Shown one piece after another: positions 33,117-43,476 of a stretch of 64,000 nt of DNA. The DNA comes from Armatimonadota bacterium (lineage in GTDB: Bacteria; Armatimonadota; Fimbriimonadia; Fimbriimonadales; Fimbriimonadaceae): the NCBI GenBank assembly GCA_037138755.1, contig JBAXHT010000001.1:157805-221804 (forward strand), written 5' to 3'. Position 1 is the first letter of the stretch. Each line of letters starts with the position of its first letter. Under the pieces are notes generated by a model that saw nothing but the letters and a program-made list of their open reading frames with translations, was not told where the DNA came from and did no database searches. The position numbers and the translations under genes were made by a program.

Positions 33117-34106
33117 ATGGCAGAAGTGCGATTTGGACTGATCGGGGTTGGTGGGTTTGCAAGGTATCGCGTGGCGAACCTGCTGAAGGTGAAGGGCGCA
33201 AGCGTGGTCGCGATGGCGGATACTTCGGCGGATAACATTGCAGCGATGAAAGCGGCGCATCCGCAGAGCGCGGGGGCGGCGGAATACTCGGACTATCAGG
33301 ATTTGCTGAAAGATTCGAACGTGGATGCGGTCATGATCATGACTCCGCACACGCTCCATGCTCAACAGATCGTGGATTCATTGGAAGCTGGAAAGCATGC
33401 TTGCGTGGAGAAACCGATGGTTTGCACCGTCGCCGACGCGCATCGCGTCATCGCCGCACAAAGGGCGAGCGGCAAAGTCGGTATGGTTTCCTACCAACGG
33501 CACTTTGATTCGATCTATCGCAAGATCAAGGGCATGATCGACAGCGGCGAAGCTGGCGAAATTCAGTTCATTGCGGGCCTGAGCTGCCAAGAGTGGAAGG
33601 TTGCTTGCGCGGGGACTTGGCGACATGACCCGGCACTGAGCGGTGGCGGACAACTGAACGACACTGGTTCGCACTTTGTTGATATCATGCTTTGGGTCAC
33701 CGGGTTACAGGCCGAGACGGTTTCGGCGGTTGGAGATAATCGTGGGCTTCAGGTCGACATTGATTCGGCACTTGCGATTAAGTTTAAGAACGGCGCGGTG
33801 GGCAACATCTCGATCATTGGTGATTCAACGAACTGGCACGAGGATATGACGATCATGGGTACCAAGCTTGGCTTCTTCGTACGCGGTGGAAAACTGACCG
33901 TGCGAAATCTCGCCAAGGATCGGATCGTTTACGAAGAGACCTACGGCGGCTCGACCCCGGACCAGCACTTCTTCGACTGCATCACCCAGGGAATCCCTTG
34001 TGAAAGTGGTTTCGAGTGTGGTCTCGAGGTCATTCGCCTCACCGAAGCTGCCTGGAAGTCGATGGAAGCGGGTGGGGCGATGGTCAAAGTCGCCGATTTG
34101 GGATAA
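33117..34106 (+). CDS. Gfo/Idh/MocA family oxidoreductase
   Basis: A 329-residue NAD(P)-dependent sugar or inositol dehydrogenase-like enzyme. The N-terminal Rossmann motif is RFGLIGVGGFARYRVANL. The family signature KHACVEKPMVCTVADAHRVI (catalytic-region EKP near residue 97) is followed by RHDPALSGGGQLNDTGSHFVDIMLWVTG, which holds the conserved D-x-x-x-H at about 180-184, and a C-terminal alpha/beta domain. Substrate cannot be predicted. No ribosome-binding site is visible; TAAACT sits 9 nt upstream of the ATG. A small membrane-protein gene follows 3 bp later on the same strand and an intrinsic-terminator-like hairpin lies within that gene. Confidence 0.92.
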   Translation: MAEVRFGLIGVGGFARYRVANLLKVKGASVVAMADTSADNIAAMKAAHPQSAGAAEYSDYQDLLKDSNVDAVMIMTPHTLHAQQIVDSLEAGKHACVEKPMVCTVADAHRVIAAQRASGKVGMVSYQRHFDSIYRKIKGMIDSGEAGEIQFIAGLSCQEWKVACAGTWRHDPALSGGGQLNDTGSHFVDIMLWVTGLQAETVSAVGDNRGLQVDIDSALAIKFKNGAVGNISIIGDSTNWHEDMTIMGTKLGFFVRGGKLTVRNLAKDRIVYEETYGGSTPDQHFFDCITQGIPCESGFECGLEVIRLTEAAWKSMEAGGAMVKVADLG

Positions 34107-34109
34107 GCG

Positions 34110-34631
34110 ATGAACCACGTTGGTCCGTTAGTAAAGGAGTGGGCGACATTCTACTCGGTGTTGGCCGGGGCAACTGCCACTCTTCTCGGGCTGCTGTTCG
34201 TCGCGGTTTCGCTTCACGGCCGAGTTCTGCACGAAAAGCAGAACTCGGCCTTTTTTCGGCTCGCCAGGCTTACGCTGAGCAACTACTTGATGTTGCTTTC
34301 TTACTCCTTGCAGATGATCGTTCCCGTCGAACGGGAGATACAGTTCCGAATCATGTGGACTGTCGTCGGGCTCGTGGGTCTCTTCTGGACAATCAGGCTC
34401 TTCTTTGAGACAAAGAGATTAGGTGTCAAACCCGATCCATTCATCATGCGCTCCTACCGAGTTTCGGCAATGACGTATTGCTTCTGCGTCCTACTGGGAC
34501 AGTTCTACTTCACCAACTTCAAAGAGACCCTCTTGTTCGCGATGATGCCAGCACTATCGCTGACATTCGGTTCAATCCGCAACTCTTGGGGATTGCTTAC
34601 GATGGTGCAGTCAGATCAAGTCAGTTCATGA
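34110..34631 (+). CDS. Small polytopic membrane protein of unknown function
   Basis: A 173-residue protein with four or five hydrophobic segments. It begins EWATFYSVLAGATATLLGLLFVAVSLHGR, a pattern I associate with a widespread family of uncharacterised membrane proteins (short N-terminal tail, ATLLGLLFVAVS helix, then a charged loop). Start codon 34110 lies 3 bp after the Gfo/Idh stop. The striking feature is a perfect 13-bp hairpin followed by six T within codons 37-49, a probable intrinsic terminator inside the gene. The 3' end overlaps the convergent secreted-protein gene by 11 bp. Confidence 0.65.
   Translation: MNHVGPLVKEWATFYSVLAGATATLLGLLFVAVSLHGRVLHEKQNSAFFRLARLTLSNYLMLLSYSLQMIVPVEREIQFRIMWTVVGLVGLFWTIRLFFETKRLGVKPDPFIMRSYRVSAMTYCFCVLLGQFYFTNFKETLLFAMMPALSLTFGSIRNSWGLLTMVQSDQVSS
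34218..34256 (+). terminator. Intragenic intrinsic terminator / attenuator
   Basis: GGCCGAGTTCTGC (34218-34230), loop ACGAAAA, GCAGAACTCGGCC (34238-34250), then TTTTTT (34251-34256). All 13 base pairs are perfect. It lies 108 nt into the membrane-protein gene, downstream of the Gfo/Idh gene. Confidence 0.8.
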
Positions 34632-35115
34632 CTGCGGTGTTGACTAATCTTTCGAAAGCCTTGTTGAGTTCAGCCTCACTCTTCACTTGGCTGATCCGTA
34701 CGCTGAGGGCAAGGATGTCTTCCTTGGAGTTCTTCAGTATCACGTATTTTGAGGTCGGCTTTCCGTCTTTGCCGATCATTTCGAAGCTCATCGTCTCGTA
34801 GCCCTTCTTGTTCTTGCTGAGTTTGTAGGGAGTTGGTGTGGCTTTCTCGCGGCGCTGAATGAAGTACAAACTAGTGTTGTAAAGTCGATCCCAGTTCGAA
34901 CCCTTGGCACTGCCTGTCATCGTGCCAATTTCGCCCTTCTCGGAGTGGAACTCTCGCTGACCAAAACTGGTTTCCTCGCCAACTTCCCATCCTTTGGGGA
35001 CTTCGACGGTGTACTTTTTGGTCGCAACCTTTACAAAGCCATCCTTTAGGTCAGTAATCGTCGGCTCGATCATTGCGACCATGGCGGCGAGGTAGGACAA
35101 GTTCTGGAGTGTCAT
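34621..35115 (-). CDS. Unknown, possibly secreted protein (PsbP/DUF1795-like outline)
   Basis: A 164-residue protein. The N-terminus (MTLQNLSYLAAMVAMIEP) is a weak signal-like segment. The remainder begins FVKVATKKYTVEVPKGWEVGEE, an opening like that of many small exported beta-rich proteins of the PsbP/DUF1795 type, where a 'y.v.vP.gW' strand is followed by alternating strands. I cannot confirm the family. Function is unknown. It stands alone, divergent from katG, and overlaps the end of the membrane-protein gene by 11 bp. Confidence 0.6.
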   Translation of the reverse strand: MTLQNLSYLAAMVAMIEPTITDLKDGFVKVATKKYTVEVPKGWEVGEETSFGQREFHSEKGEIGTMTGSAKGSNWDRLYNTSLYFIQRREKATPTPYKLSKNKKGYETMSFEMIGKDGKPTSKYVILKNSKEDILALSVRISQVKSEAELNKAFERLVNTAVMN

Positions 35116-35233
35116 ATCAGCTACTACGCGATGATGTATTTAAATGTCTTGCCAGTTGTGCAGGTTTTTTTGTGTCCCAAATATTCATTGCCGTTCAGCT
35201 AGACCGGCGATTCCAACCCAACCCAAGGCGTAG

Positions 35234-37441
<2,208 letters not shown>

Positions 37442-37468
37442 TCCGCTCCTTGGGGGTAATGTTTCGAC

Positions 37469-38410
37469 ATGCTAGCAGCGTCAATCATTGCCCCTTCTTT
37501 GTACGTCTCGGCCTGGATCGTCGGTTGGAACCCTGCCAGCATCAGCACGTTTGAGAAGCAGTCGGCGAAGCTGAGCGAAGTCATGCCAGAGCGGTATGAG
37601 ATCACGCCTAGCGGTACGATTGCTCTGAAGTCGAGTTGGAAAGACGCAGATTGGAAGCGTGTTCAGGCAGCGGCGCGAAAGAACAAGGTCAAAGTGCTCG
37701 GCATGGTCCATAACTTCGTTCTGCCTGATGGCTTTAATGCAAAGGCGATGAGCCTGATGCTGAACGACCCGAAGAAGGTCAAGGCGGCGGTAGCTACCTT
37801 GGTCGGCTTCGTTAAGAAGGATTCTCTGGACGGGATTGATCTCGATTTTGAGTCTTTGGCAGTGACGGATCGGAAGGCGTATTCAGCGTTCGTCGCGGAT
37901 TTGGCCAAAGCGCTCCATGCTCAGAAGAAGCTTTTGTCTGTCACGGTACATCCTAAGGAGTCGGAGCCGGGGAACTGGGATGGGCCGAAGGCGCAGGATT
38001 GGAAGGCGATTGGGGCGGTGGCGGATCGGGTGAAGATCATGTGTTATGACGTTCACTGGTCGACCTCGGAGCCGGGACCGATTGCTCCGACAGACTGGGT
38101 TGTTCGGGTGGCGAAGTTCGCTATCACCCAAATGCCTCTGTCGAAGGTAGATATCGGGGTTGCGTGGTACGGATATGACTGGCGGCAAAAGCCGGCTTTG
38201 TCTCTGACGTATGCGGACCTCTCTCGGCTGCCGTTTCGGATGGATGCCTCCAGCGGGGAGCTGACCCAGGGTCCTTCGGTTTTCTTTTCCGGTCGGGCGG
38301 CGTTTGAGCAGAAGGTTGCAGCAATTCGGTCCTTGGGGTTGAACAAGGTGAGCGCCTGGTATTGCGGCTCGGAAGAGCCGGACGTTTGGCGCTTGATTCC
38401 GGGTCGGTGA
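37469..38410 (+). CDS. Glycoside hydrolase family 18 protein (YaaH/chitinase-like)
   Basis: A 313-residue single-domain TIM barrel with a short hydrophobic leader (MLAASIIAPSLYVSAW). The GH18 active-site motif DxxDxDxE is complete as DGIDLDFE at residues 121-128, with E128 the predicted acid. KIMCYDVHW near 190 carries the conserved Tyr-Asp, and AWYGYDW lies near 230. It resembles bacterial YaaH/spore-cortex-like and endo-beta-N-acetylglucosaminidase-like members more than large chitinases. No LysM or chitin-binding domain is attached. A GGGGG-rich ribosome-binding site precedes the ATG. It may be co-transcribed with katG, though the functional link is unclear. Confidence 0.88.
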   Translation: MLAASIIAPSLYVSAWIVGWNPASISTFEKQSAKLSEVMPERYEITPSGTIALKSSWKDADWKRVQAAARKNKVKVLGMVHNFVLPDGFNAKAMSLMLNDPKKVKAAVATLVGFVKKDSLDGIDLDFESLAVTDRKAYSAFVADLAKALHAQKKLLSVTVHPKESEPGNWDGPKAQDWKAIGAVADRVKIMCYDVHWSTSEPGPIAPTDWVVRVAKFAITQMPLSKVDIGVAWYGYDWRQKPALSLTYADLSRLPFRMDASSGELTQGPSVFFSGRAAFEQKVAAIRSLGLNKVSAWYCGSEEPDVWRLIPGR

Positions 38411-38754
38411 GCGTTCTTCAGTTTCGGAGAGAACTGCGACGCATTCTGGTGGGGACATTGGGTTCAAATAGGTGCTCGTTTTTCAATTTGGGTGGGGACA
38501 AGTGGGGACAGGCTTCTGAGGTGAGAGTTGGGAGGCTTGTACACCGCTTTGCACGGGCTTCGGCGGGGGCAGGTGAGATGCGTCTATTTCTTGGGGACGT
38601 ACCGCCCTGACGCAGCCGGGATCTTCGACGCGCGAGTGTAAAGAATTTTTGATCATCACCTTGTAGGCGAAGTTTCGGGGGGTTTGTCAACCTTCTCGTT
38701 GGGAGTTGGGGTTGTTGAACTTCTATCCAAAGCTCTGACTGCTCCAAGTTGGTT
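38411..38754. other. Gene-free stretch upstream of repeat copy D
   Basis: No convincing gene. It contains a tandem TGGGGACAAG/TGGGGACAGG at 38491-38511, and a 12-mer CGTACCGCCCTG that also occurs at 22236. Together with the repeat that follows, the gene-free region covers 38411-39022. Confidence 0.5.
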
Positions 38755-38856
38755 CACTGGTAACCTGGCTCGGTGAGGGCGTCGAGTTGTTCTGGGCGCG
38801 GTTACCAGTGCCACCCCAGTTACTTTTGCTTACTCAGCCCACGCAAGTGTCTCGCC
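38755..38856 (+). repeat. RAYT-associated structured repeat, copy D
   Basis: The perfect 11-bp inverted repeat CACTGGTAACC (38755-38765) / GGTTACCAGTG (38800-38810) encloses a 34-nt loop. The conserved tail follows (GCCACCCC, CTTTTGCTTACTC, CCCACGCAAGTGTCTCGCC). Compared with copy B, the tenth pair has changed from G-C to C-G on both arms. It lies 13 kb from the transposase gene, in a gene-free region. Confidence 0.75.
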
Positions 38857-39007
38857 GGTGGTGACCCCGGACTGAGTGACTTCGACGGGCGGAAGTTGAT
38901 GCTCCAGCATCGGCAAGGCGAGAAGCGCGGTCATCGTGTTTCCATCATACAGCAAGAGTGCTCAGCGCGGTGTTTGCGTGTGAGGTTATCGGAGTGTAGT
39001 ACGTTTT

Positions 39008-39016
39008 TGTTATACT
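39008..39016 (+). promoter_or_regulatory. Extended -10 next to a GTG start
   Basis: TGTTATACT: TGn plus TATACT, ending 6 nt before the GTG start at 39023. There is no ribosome-binding site, so the mRNA is probably leaderless. Confidence 0.5.
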
Positions 39017-39022
39017 TGCTTT

Positions 39023-39847
39023 GTGCGAGAGTGGATCGGGGGGCTCAGCAAGCGTCAGCAACTAGCGTTGTTTGGGCTTTGTTACGCCGGTCTCCTTGGA
39101 TGCTTGATGACACTCTACGGTCTGGCGGCGGGGAAATATCCTGGAGGAATGCTTCCTGGATTGGTAGCCGTTCCTTTCGGCTTTTATCTTCTTGGGAAAC
39201 TCAACGAGAAGCGGGGACAGGCACCGCAACCAATCGAGATCCCCGAATTGGCAGAACTCCTCATCGAGTGCGGTGCGAGAAAGCCTCACCTTTCGATTTT
39301 GCGCGGGAAAGACAACCGGGAGTATCCGCGTCCGTTCATTTATGGCGAGGCAATCTCGATCTCGGAAGTTGCGCTTGAGAGTCTGAGTCGTCCAGCCCTG
39401 AACTGGTTTCTGCGAACCGAGTATCGGTCACAGAAGCGGGTTTTCGGCTTCTTCGGCAGGACGTTTCCAGGGCTAGCGTTGGTCACACTGCCATTGATGG
39501 GCCTGATAGAGAGATTTAAGGTTTCTGATTGGTGGATGCTCGGCATCCTGGCTATGTTGGTGATCTACTTTGCTTTGGGATTCAAAGTTGAGGCTTTGGA
39601 GCAATTACGTGCGGATCGCGAGACAACAATCTCTGACGAAGACTTTCTTGCGGCGAAAGAAGCGCTGAGTTACCCGTTCTTCGCACAAATTCACCGAAGA
39701 CGCGGAAAGCGGTTCATGTTCAATCCTAAAGAATTGGAGAGACGAGCGAAAAATCTTGGGATTGAGTTAGAAGAGGGGTATCGGGTTCCGGGAGCAATGC
39801 CAATTCGTTTAGGAGAATCAGAGGTTGGGGTTGCGAGTCAGGCCTAA
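39023..39847 (+). CDS. Membrane protein of unknown function
   Basis: A 274-residue protein starting with GTG. Two N-terminal helices (residues 11-31 and 42-58) and two central helices (about 146-162 and 170-188) surround a cytoplasmic or periplasmic segment, and the C-terminus is charged. The helix-loop-helix layout resembles integral-membrane M48-like proteins. However, at the expected place the sequence reads EVALESLSRPALNWFLRTEY and no HExxH zinc motif exists anywhere, so peptidase activity is not supported. The start fits a leaderless mRNA (TGT-TATACT 6 nt upstream). It follows the gene-free stretch with repeat copy D and is convergent with a small membrane protein. Confidence 0.65.
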   Translation: MREWIGGLSKRQQLALFGLCYAGLLGCLMTLYGLAAGKYPGGMLPGLVAVPFGFYLLGKLNEKRGQAPQPIEIPELAELLIECGARKPHLSILRGKDNREYPRPFIYGEAISISEVALESLSRPALNWFLRTEYRSQKRVFGFFGRTFPGLALVTLPLMGLIERFKVSDWWMLGILAMLVIYFALGFKVEALEQLRADRETTISDEDFLAAKEALSYPFFAQIHRRRGKRFMFNPKELERRAKNLGIELEEGYRVPGAMPIRLGESEVGVASQA

Positions 39848-39899
39848 GGGTTGGTTGTTTTAGCCTAGGCAATGCGATTGCCTAGGCATCGATTTTGCT

Positions 39900-40205
39900 T
39901 TAATCCATGAACCACAAGATGAAAGGAGAGAGCTGGGTGCCCAGACTCGCGCACAGCAGCATGATTGCTTGGCGCTCGAACTTTTCATAAATTCTGCTAC
40001 ATATGCAACCCGCTGCCGAAAGGGCGATCAGGGCGAGCGATAGATTGTGATACACAGTTAAGTGTCGCACAACCAATATCAGAATGAATCCTCCTGGAAC
40101 GCCGGCGAAAAGGCTCATGAGTGCGACACCGCAACCGATCCTATTCTTTGGCTTCAGTTCTCCGTCTTGCCGATTCGCGTCGACAGGGACTTTCATCTTG
40201 CTCAT
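39900..40205 (-). CDS. Small membrane protein of unknown function
   Basis: A 101-residue protein with a charged N-terminal 24 residues followed by about three hydrophobic segments (GVALMSLFAGVPGGFILILVV, LSLALIALSAAGCI, AIMLLCASLGTQLSPFILW). No family was recognised. Another reading frame on the opposite strand also stays open here, but it is only an unneeded upstream extension of hisC. The membrane-like composition is the main support for this call. Confidence 0.5.
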   Translation of the reverse strand: MSKMKVPVDANRQDGELKPKNRIGCGVALMSLFAGVPGGFILILVVRHLTVYHNLSLALIALSAAGCICSRIYEKFERQAIMLLCASLGTQLSPFILWFMD

Positions 40206-40286
40206 TGTACGCGCTCTATCTTGAAAGTAGTGCTGGGCTTATTCCGGAGGCGGAATCTGGTCGGTGTTCGGCCTCACCCCCTAAAT

Positions 40287-40312
40287 CCCCCTCTCCATGA
40301 ATGGAGAGGGGG
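40287..40312. repeat. Dispersed CCCCCTCTCCAT hairpin, copy 2
   Basis: Perfect 12-bp inverted repeat CCCCCTCTCCAT / ATGGAGAGGGGG with a 2-nt spacer, 32 bp before the hisC start. On the minus strand it shares its core with the hairpin after the DUF885 gene. Similar CCCCCTCTCC repeats are common intergenic elements in several phyla. A regulatory role for hisC is not evident. Confidence 0.6.
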
Positions 40313-40343
40313 ACTTTCGGAGGATGTCTGTCACAATGGAGGG

Positions 40344-41465
40344 GTGTCTGAAACTCCGATTCGACCTGCGATTTTGAAGATGAGCCCTTATTCTCCGGGG
40401 AAACCGATTGGGGAGGTTCAGCGGGAGTTGGGGTTGGATCGGGTGATAAAGCTGGCTTCGAATGAGAACCCTTTGGGGCCGTCGCCTCGGGCGGTTGAGG
40501 CGGTGAAGGCGGCGGCGGAGACGCTGCATCTTTATCCGGATGCTTCGTGCTTCTCGCTGCGTGAGGCTTTGGCGGCGAAGTACGGCTTGCCAATGAACCA
40601 GATTGTCGTGGGGAACGGGAGCGATGAGATTATTCATCTGCTCGGGCAGATTTTCTTGGAGGACGAAGGGGATGAGATCATTGTTGGCGATCCTTCTTTC
40701 GTGCGGTATGACGCGGCGGCGGGGCTGGCGAACTGCGTTCTGACCAAGGTTCCTTTGACGACGGATATGCGGCTGGATATTCCGGCGATGGCGGCTCGGG
40801 CTTCGGATCGCACGCGGTTGATCTTTATTGCTAACCCGAATAACCCGACAGGCACGATTGTTTCTCAGGTGGAGATTGAGGGGCTCTTGCAGTCGGTTCC
40901 TTCTTCGGCGGTAGTTGTGCTGGACGAGGCTTACTTTGAGTTCGCGCAGGGCGCGCCGGGGATGCCGAATTCGCTGGATTTCTTGTCGCGGTTCCCGAAC
41001 GTGGTGGGGATGCGGACGATGAGCAAGGCTTATGGGTTGGCCGGGCTGCGGGTTGGTTACGCGTTTGTTTCGCCGGAGATTTCGGATGCGATTGACCGGG
41101 CTCGGGAGCCGTTTAACGTGAATATCTTGGCTCAGGCGGCGGCGATTGGGGCTTTGTCGGACGACGAGTATGTGGCCAGGACAGTTGCGATGAACCAGGC
41201 GGGGCTTGATCGGCTGACGGCGTTGTTTAAGGAGACGGGCGGGACGCCCTATGAGAGTCACGCGAACTTTATCCTCGCGGATATTGGTCAGCCAGCGGAG
41301 CCAGTTTTCCAGGCGTTATTGCGGAAGGGCGTGATTACGCGGTCCGGCCACGTCTTGGGATTGCCAAATTGCTTACGCGTTAGTGTGGGAACTCCTGAAG
41401 AACTTGACGTTTTTGTTGAGAGTTATCGTGAGGTCTTGGCAGCAAAAAGCCCTGCTCACGTTTAA
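40344..41465 (+). CDS. hisC: Histidinol-phosphate aminotransferase
   Basis: A 373-residue PLP enzyme of histidine synthesis. The N-terminal YSPGKPIGEVQRELGL..VIKLASNENPLGPSP block is typical. PLP residues are seen in NGSDEIIHLL, FIANPNNPTGTI and the Schiff-base Lys in RTMSKAYGLAGLRVGYAF (Lys near residue 233). The start is taken as GTG 40344, which gives the family's usual RP-IL-M/L-xPY leader. ATG 40380 would cut into it, and an open extension back to 40062 crosses a repeat and is rejected. A CACAAT hexamer preceded by TGT ends 6 nt before the GTG. A bidirectional terminator closes the gene. Confidence 0.93.
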   Translation: MSETPIRPAILKMSPYSPGKPIGEVQRELGLDRVIKLASNENPLGPSPRAVEAVKAAAETLHLYPDASCFSLREALAAKYGLPMNQIVVGNGSDEIIHLLGQIFLEDEGDEIIVGDPSFVRYDAAAGLANCVLTKVPLTTDMRLDIPAMAARASDRTRLIFIANPNNPTGTIVSQVEIEGLLQSVPSSAVVVLDEAYFEFAQGAPGMPNSLDFLSRFPNVVGMRTMSKAYGLAGLRVGYAFVSPEISDAIDRAREPFNVNILAQAAAIGALSDDEYVARTVAMNQAGLDRLTALFKETGGTPYESHANFILADIGQPAEPVFQALLRKGVITRSGHVLGLPNCLRVSVGTPEELDVFVESYREVLAAKSPAHV

Positions 41466-41481
41466 GCGTTAAGCAGGGCTT
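41447..41481. terminator. Bidirectional terminator between hisC and a convergent small gene
   Basis: AAGCCCTGCT (41447-41456) and AGCAGGGCTT (41472-41481) form a perfect 10-bp stem with a 15-nt loop that contains the hisC stop. An A5 tract on the left gives TTTTT for minus-strand transcripts, and TTATT follows on the plus strand. Confidence 0.8.
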
Positions 41482-41493
41482 ATTAAGTGATTG

Positions 41494-41781
41494 TTAAGCT
41501 GCGATGTTGGTGGTGATCCGGTTGAACGGGATGACGCCGCGTATGATGGTGTCGCGGACCTCCAGATCGGTTCCGAGATTGTCGGATACCGTTTGGATAG
41601 CTTGGCTGACGTGATCCATTTCGGCATCACGAAGTAGGTAAACGGCGATGTTTGCCTGCTCTTCGGTAACGTTTACACGTACGCCGAGAACTCCTTGTTC
41701 CCAGAGACCATCGAACGACTGCTCGATGACCGACTCAACCTCCTTTTTCGTGATTACACTCTTGGTGTTTTGCGATTGCAT
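41494..41781 (-). CDS. Small protein of unknown function
   Basis: A 95-residue protein. The start at 41781 is chosen because AAGGAAA lies about 4 nt upstream; a longer open frame to 42006 lacks this. It reads MQSQNTKSVITKKEVESVIEQ at the start, then alternating strands such as GVLGVRVNVTEEQANIAVYLLRDAEM, and ends LEVRDTIIRGVIPFNRI. The outline of strand, helix and 'EVRDTIIRGV' strand is loosely like small alpha/beta proteins of the Asp23 kind, but I do not claim that family. It is divergent from the Ycf46-like ATPase gene, and convergent with hisC across the shared terminator. Confidence 0.6.
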   Translation of the reverse strand: MQSQNTKSVITKKEVESVIEQSFDGLWEQGVLGVRVNVTEEQANIAVYLLRDAEMDHVSQAIQTVSDNLGTDLEVRDTIIRGVIPFNRITTNIAA

Positions 41782-42006
41782 GGTTTCCTTATCCTCTACT
41801 TTTAAATGAACGTCTTTGATCGCGAAAGGTTCAGTAGTTCCCTCTCTAAATCGTCGGTAAACCGACCTCAGTTTCTCCATAGGTTCGCACAGAAATACAT
41901 GTAGGAGTCCTAAAAAGGTTCCACTGTCATTCGTTATGAGGGCATTTCTGCCCAGTGAGTCGCGTTGCAACGTCGCAAGCGTATGAAGGGTAGATTCTAA
42001 AGGCAC

Positions 42007-43476
42007 ATGGATTCAAAGCGCGAGATTGAGACGCTGATTCGGTCGAAGTACCCGATCCTCTACGTAGTTTCCTACGAAGAACGACGGGTGGAGTTAGCAC
42101 TTCAGGCGATCGCATCCACGCTTTCGCGGACTTTGCATACGTGGTCGTTGACGCAAGGCATGAAGCCGGTTTTGGGTTCCGGGGCGAAGAGTACATTGTC
42201 TCCGGAGCTAGAGGCGCTGGCGCAGGTTTATGAGGCTCCGGACGGCACGATAGTGATGCTGCGGGATTTCCATCACTACATGCGCGATCCTCGGGTTTTG
42301 CGCTTGCTGCGCGATATTGCGGGGCGTCTGCGAGAGAAGAAGACTTCATTGATCCTGACGGGATCGCCGATGGAGCTCCACCCGGATATCGAGAAGGATG
42401 TGTCGTTGTTGAATTTTCCCTTACCGGATGGGGATGAGATTGGGCGGCTTTTGGACACTGCCCACGCATCCTTGCCCGAAGAGATTCGGTCTCAGATCGC
42501 GCTGGAGCCAGTTGAGCGCGAGCGGATTGTGAAGAGTGCGCAAGGGCTGACGATCAACGAAGTTGAGGCGGTTTTGGCTCGGTCGATTGTTGAGTCGAAG
42601 AAGTTTGATCCGGCGGTAATCCAGAAGGAGAAGGAGCAGGTTGTTCGGAAATCGGGGGTTTTACAGTATTTCCAGCCGGACGCCTCGCTGGCGGATGTCG
42701 GCGGAATGAGCACATTGAAAGACTGGTTGAACCAGCGCACGGAGAACTTTACGGATGCGGCTCGGGAGTTCGGGATCCCGGCGCCGAAGGGGATTTTGAT
42801 GCTCGGCGTTCAGGGGTGCGGAAAATCTCTGACGGCGAAGGCGATTGCTTCCTTGTGGAACTTGCCAATGCTTAGGTTGGACGTTGGCTCAATTTTTGGC
42901 CAGTACGTTGGGCAGAGCGAGATGCAGATGCGGAAGGCTCTTGCAACGGCGGAGGCGATTTCGCCTTGCATTTTGTGGGTCGATGAGCTAGAGAAGGCTT
43001 TTGCGGGAACCCGTAACTCGGGGGATAGTGGGGCTTCCTCGCGAGTTTTTGCGACGTTCTTGACTTGGATGCAGGAGAAGAAGTCGCCGGTGTTTATTGT
43101 TGCTACCGGGAACGATGTTTCAGCTTTGCCACCAGAGCTTTTGCGCAAGGGACGGTTTGATGAAATCTTCTTTATCGACCTTCCGGAGCAGAAGGAGCGG
43201 GAGGATATTTTCCGGATTCATATTGGAAAGCGCAAGCGTGATCCCAAGAAGTTCAAGCTCAAGGTTCTGGCGGAGGCGAGCGAGGGTTTTAACGGAGCGG
43301 AGATTGAGACTTGCGTTGTTGCGGCGTTGCAACGGGCTTTCTTTCAGAAGCGCGAGCTGACACAGGCGGATTTGGCGGCAGAGGTCGAGGCCTGTGTTCC
43401 GCTGAGCGTGATGATGGCAGAGGACATCTCGGCATTGCGAGATTGGGCTTCGATGCGGGCTCGGTCGGCGGGTTAG
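42007..43476 (+). CDS. AAA family ATPase, Ycf46-like
   Basis: A 489-residue single-AAA-module ATPase. The N-terminal domain starts REIETLIRSKYPILYVVSYEERRVE, characteristic of the Ycf46 family, followed by a RecA-like decayed region (IVMLRDFHHYM near residue 80). The AAA core starts near 232: Walker A GVQGCGKSLTAK (about 269-280), Walker B PCILWVDELEKAF (319-331), sensor-1 VFIVATGND, arginine-finger region LLRKGRFDEIFFIDLP and the second-region GFNGAEIETCV. Ycf46 is known from cyanobacteria and plastids, where it is implicated in CO2 utilisation; its role in other phyla is unknown. It is flanked by two small unknown genes. Confidence 0.88.
   Translation: MDSKREIETLIRSKYPILYVVSYEERRVELALQAIASTLSRTLHTWSLTQGMKPVLGSGAKSTLSPELEALAQVYEAPDGTIVMLRDFHHYMRDPRVLRLLRDIAGRLREKKTSLILTGSPMELHPDIEKDVSLLNFPLPDGDEIGRLLDTAHASLPEEIRSQIALEPVERERIVKSAQGLTINEVEAVLARSIVESKKFDPAVIQKEKEQVVRKSGVLQYFQPDASLADVGGMSTLKDWLNQRTENFTDAAREFGIPAPKGILMLGVQGCGKSLTAKAIASLWNLPMLRLDVGSIFGQYVGQSEMQMRKALATAEAISPCILWVDELEKAFAGTRNSGDSGASSRVFATFLTWMQEKKSPVFIVATGNDVSALPPELLRKGRFDEIFFIDLPEQKEREDIFRIHIGKRKRDPKKFKLKVLAEASEGFNGAEIETCVVAALQRAFFQKRELTQADLAAEVEACVPLSVMMAEDISALRDWASMRARSAG

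Noticed and set aside
39023-39847. M48-type membrane metallopeptidase
   Set aside because: The membrane outline is similar, but the HExxH motif is absent throughout.
40062-40343. N-terminal extension of hisC by 94 codons
   Set aside because: The extension crosses the CCCCCTCTCCAT repeat and an opposite-strand small membrane gene, is not like HisC, and the family's normal start is matched at 40344.
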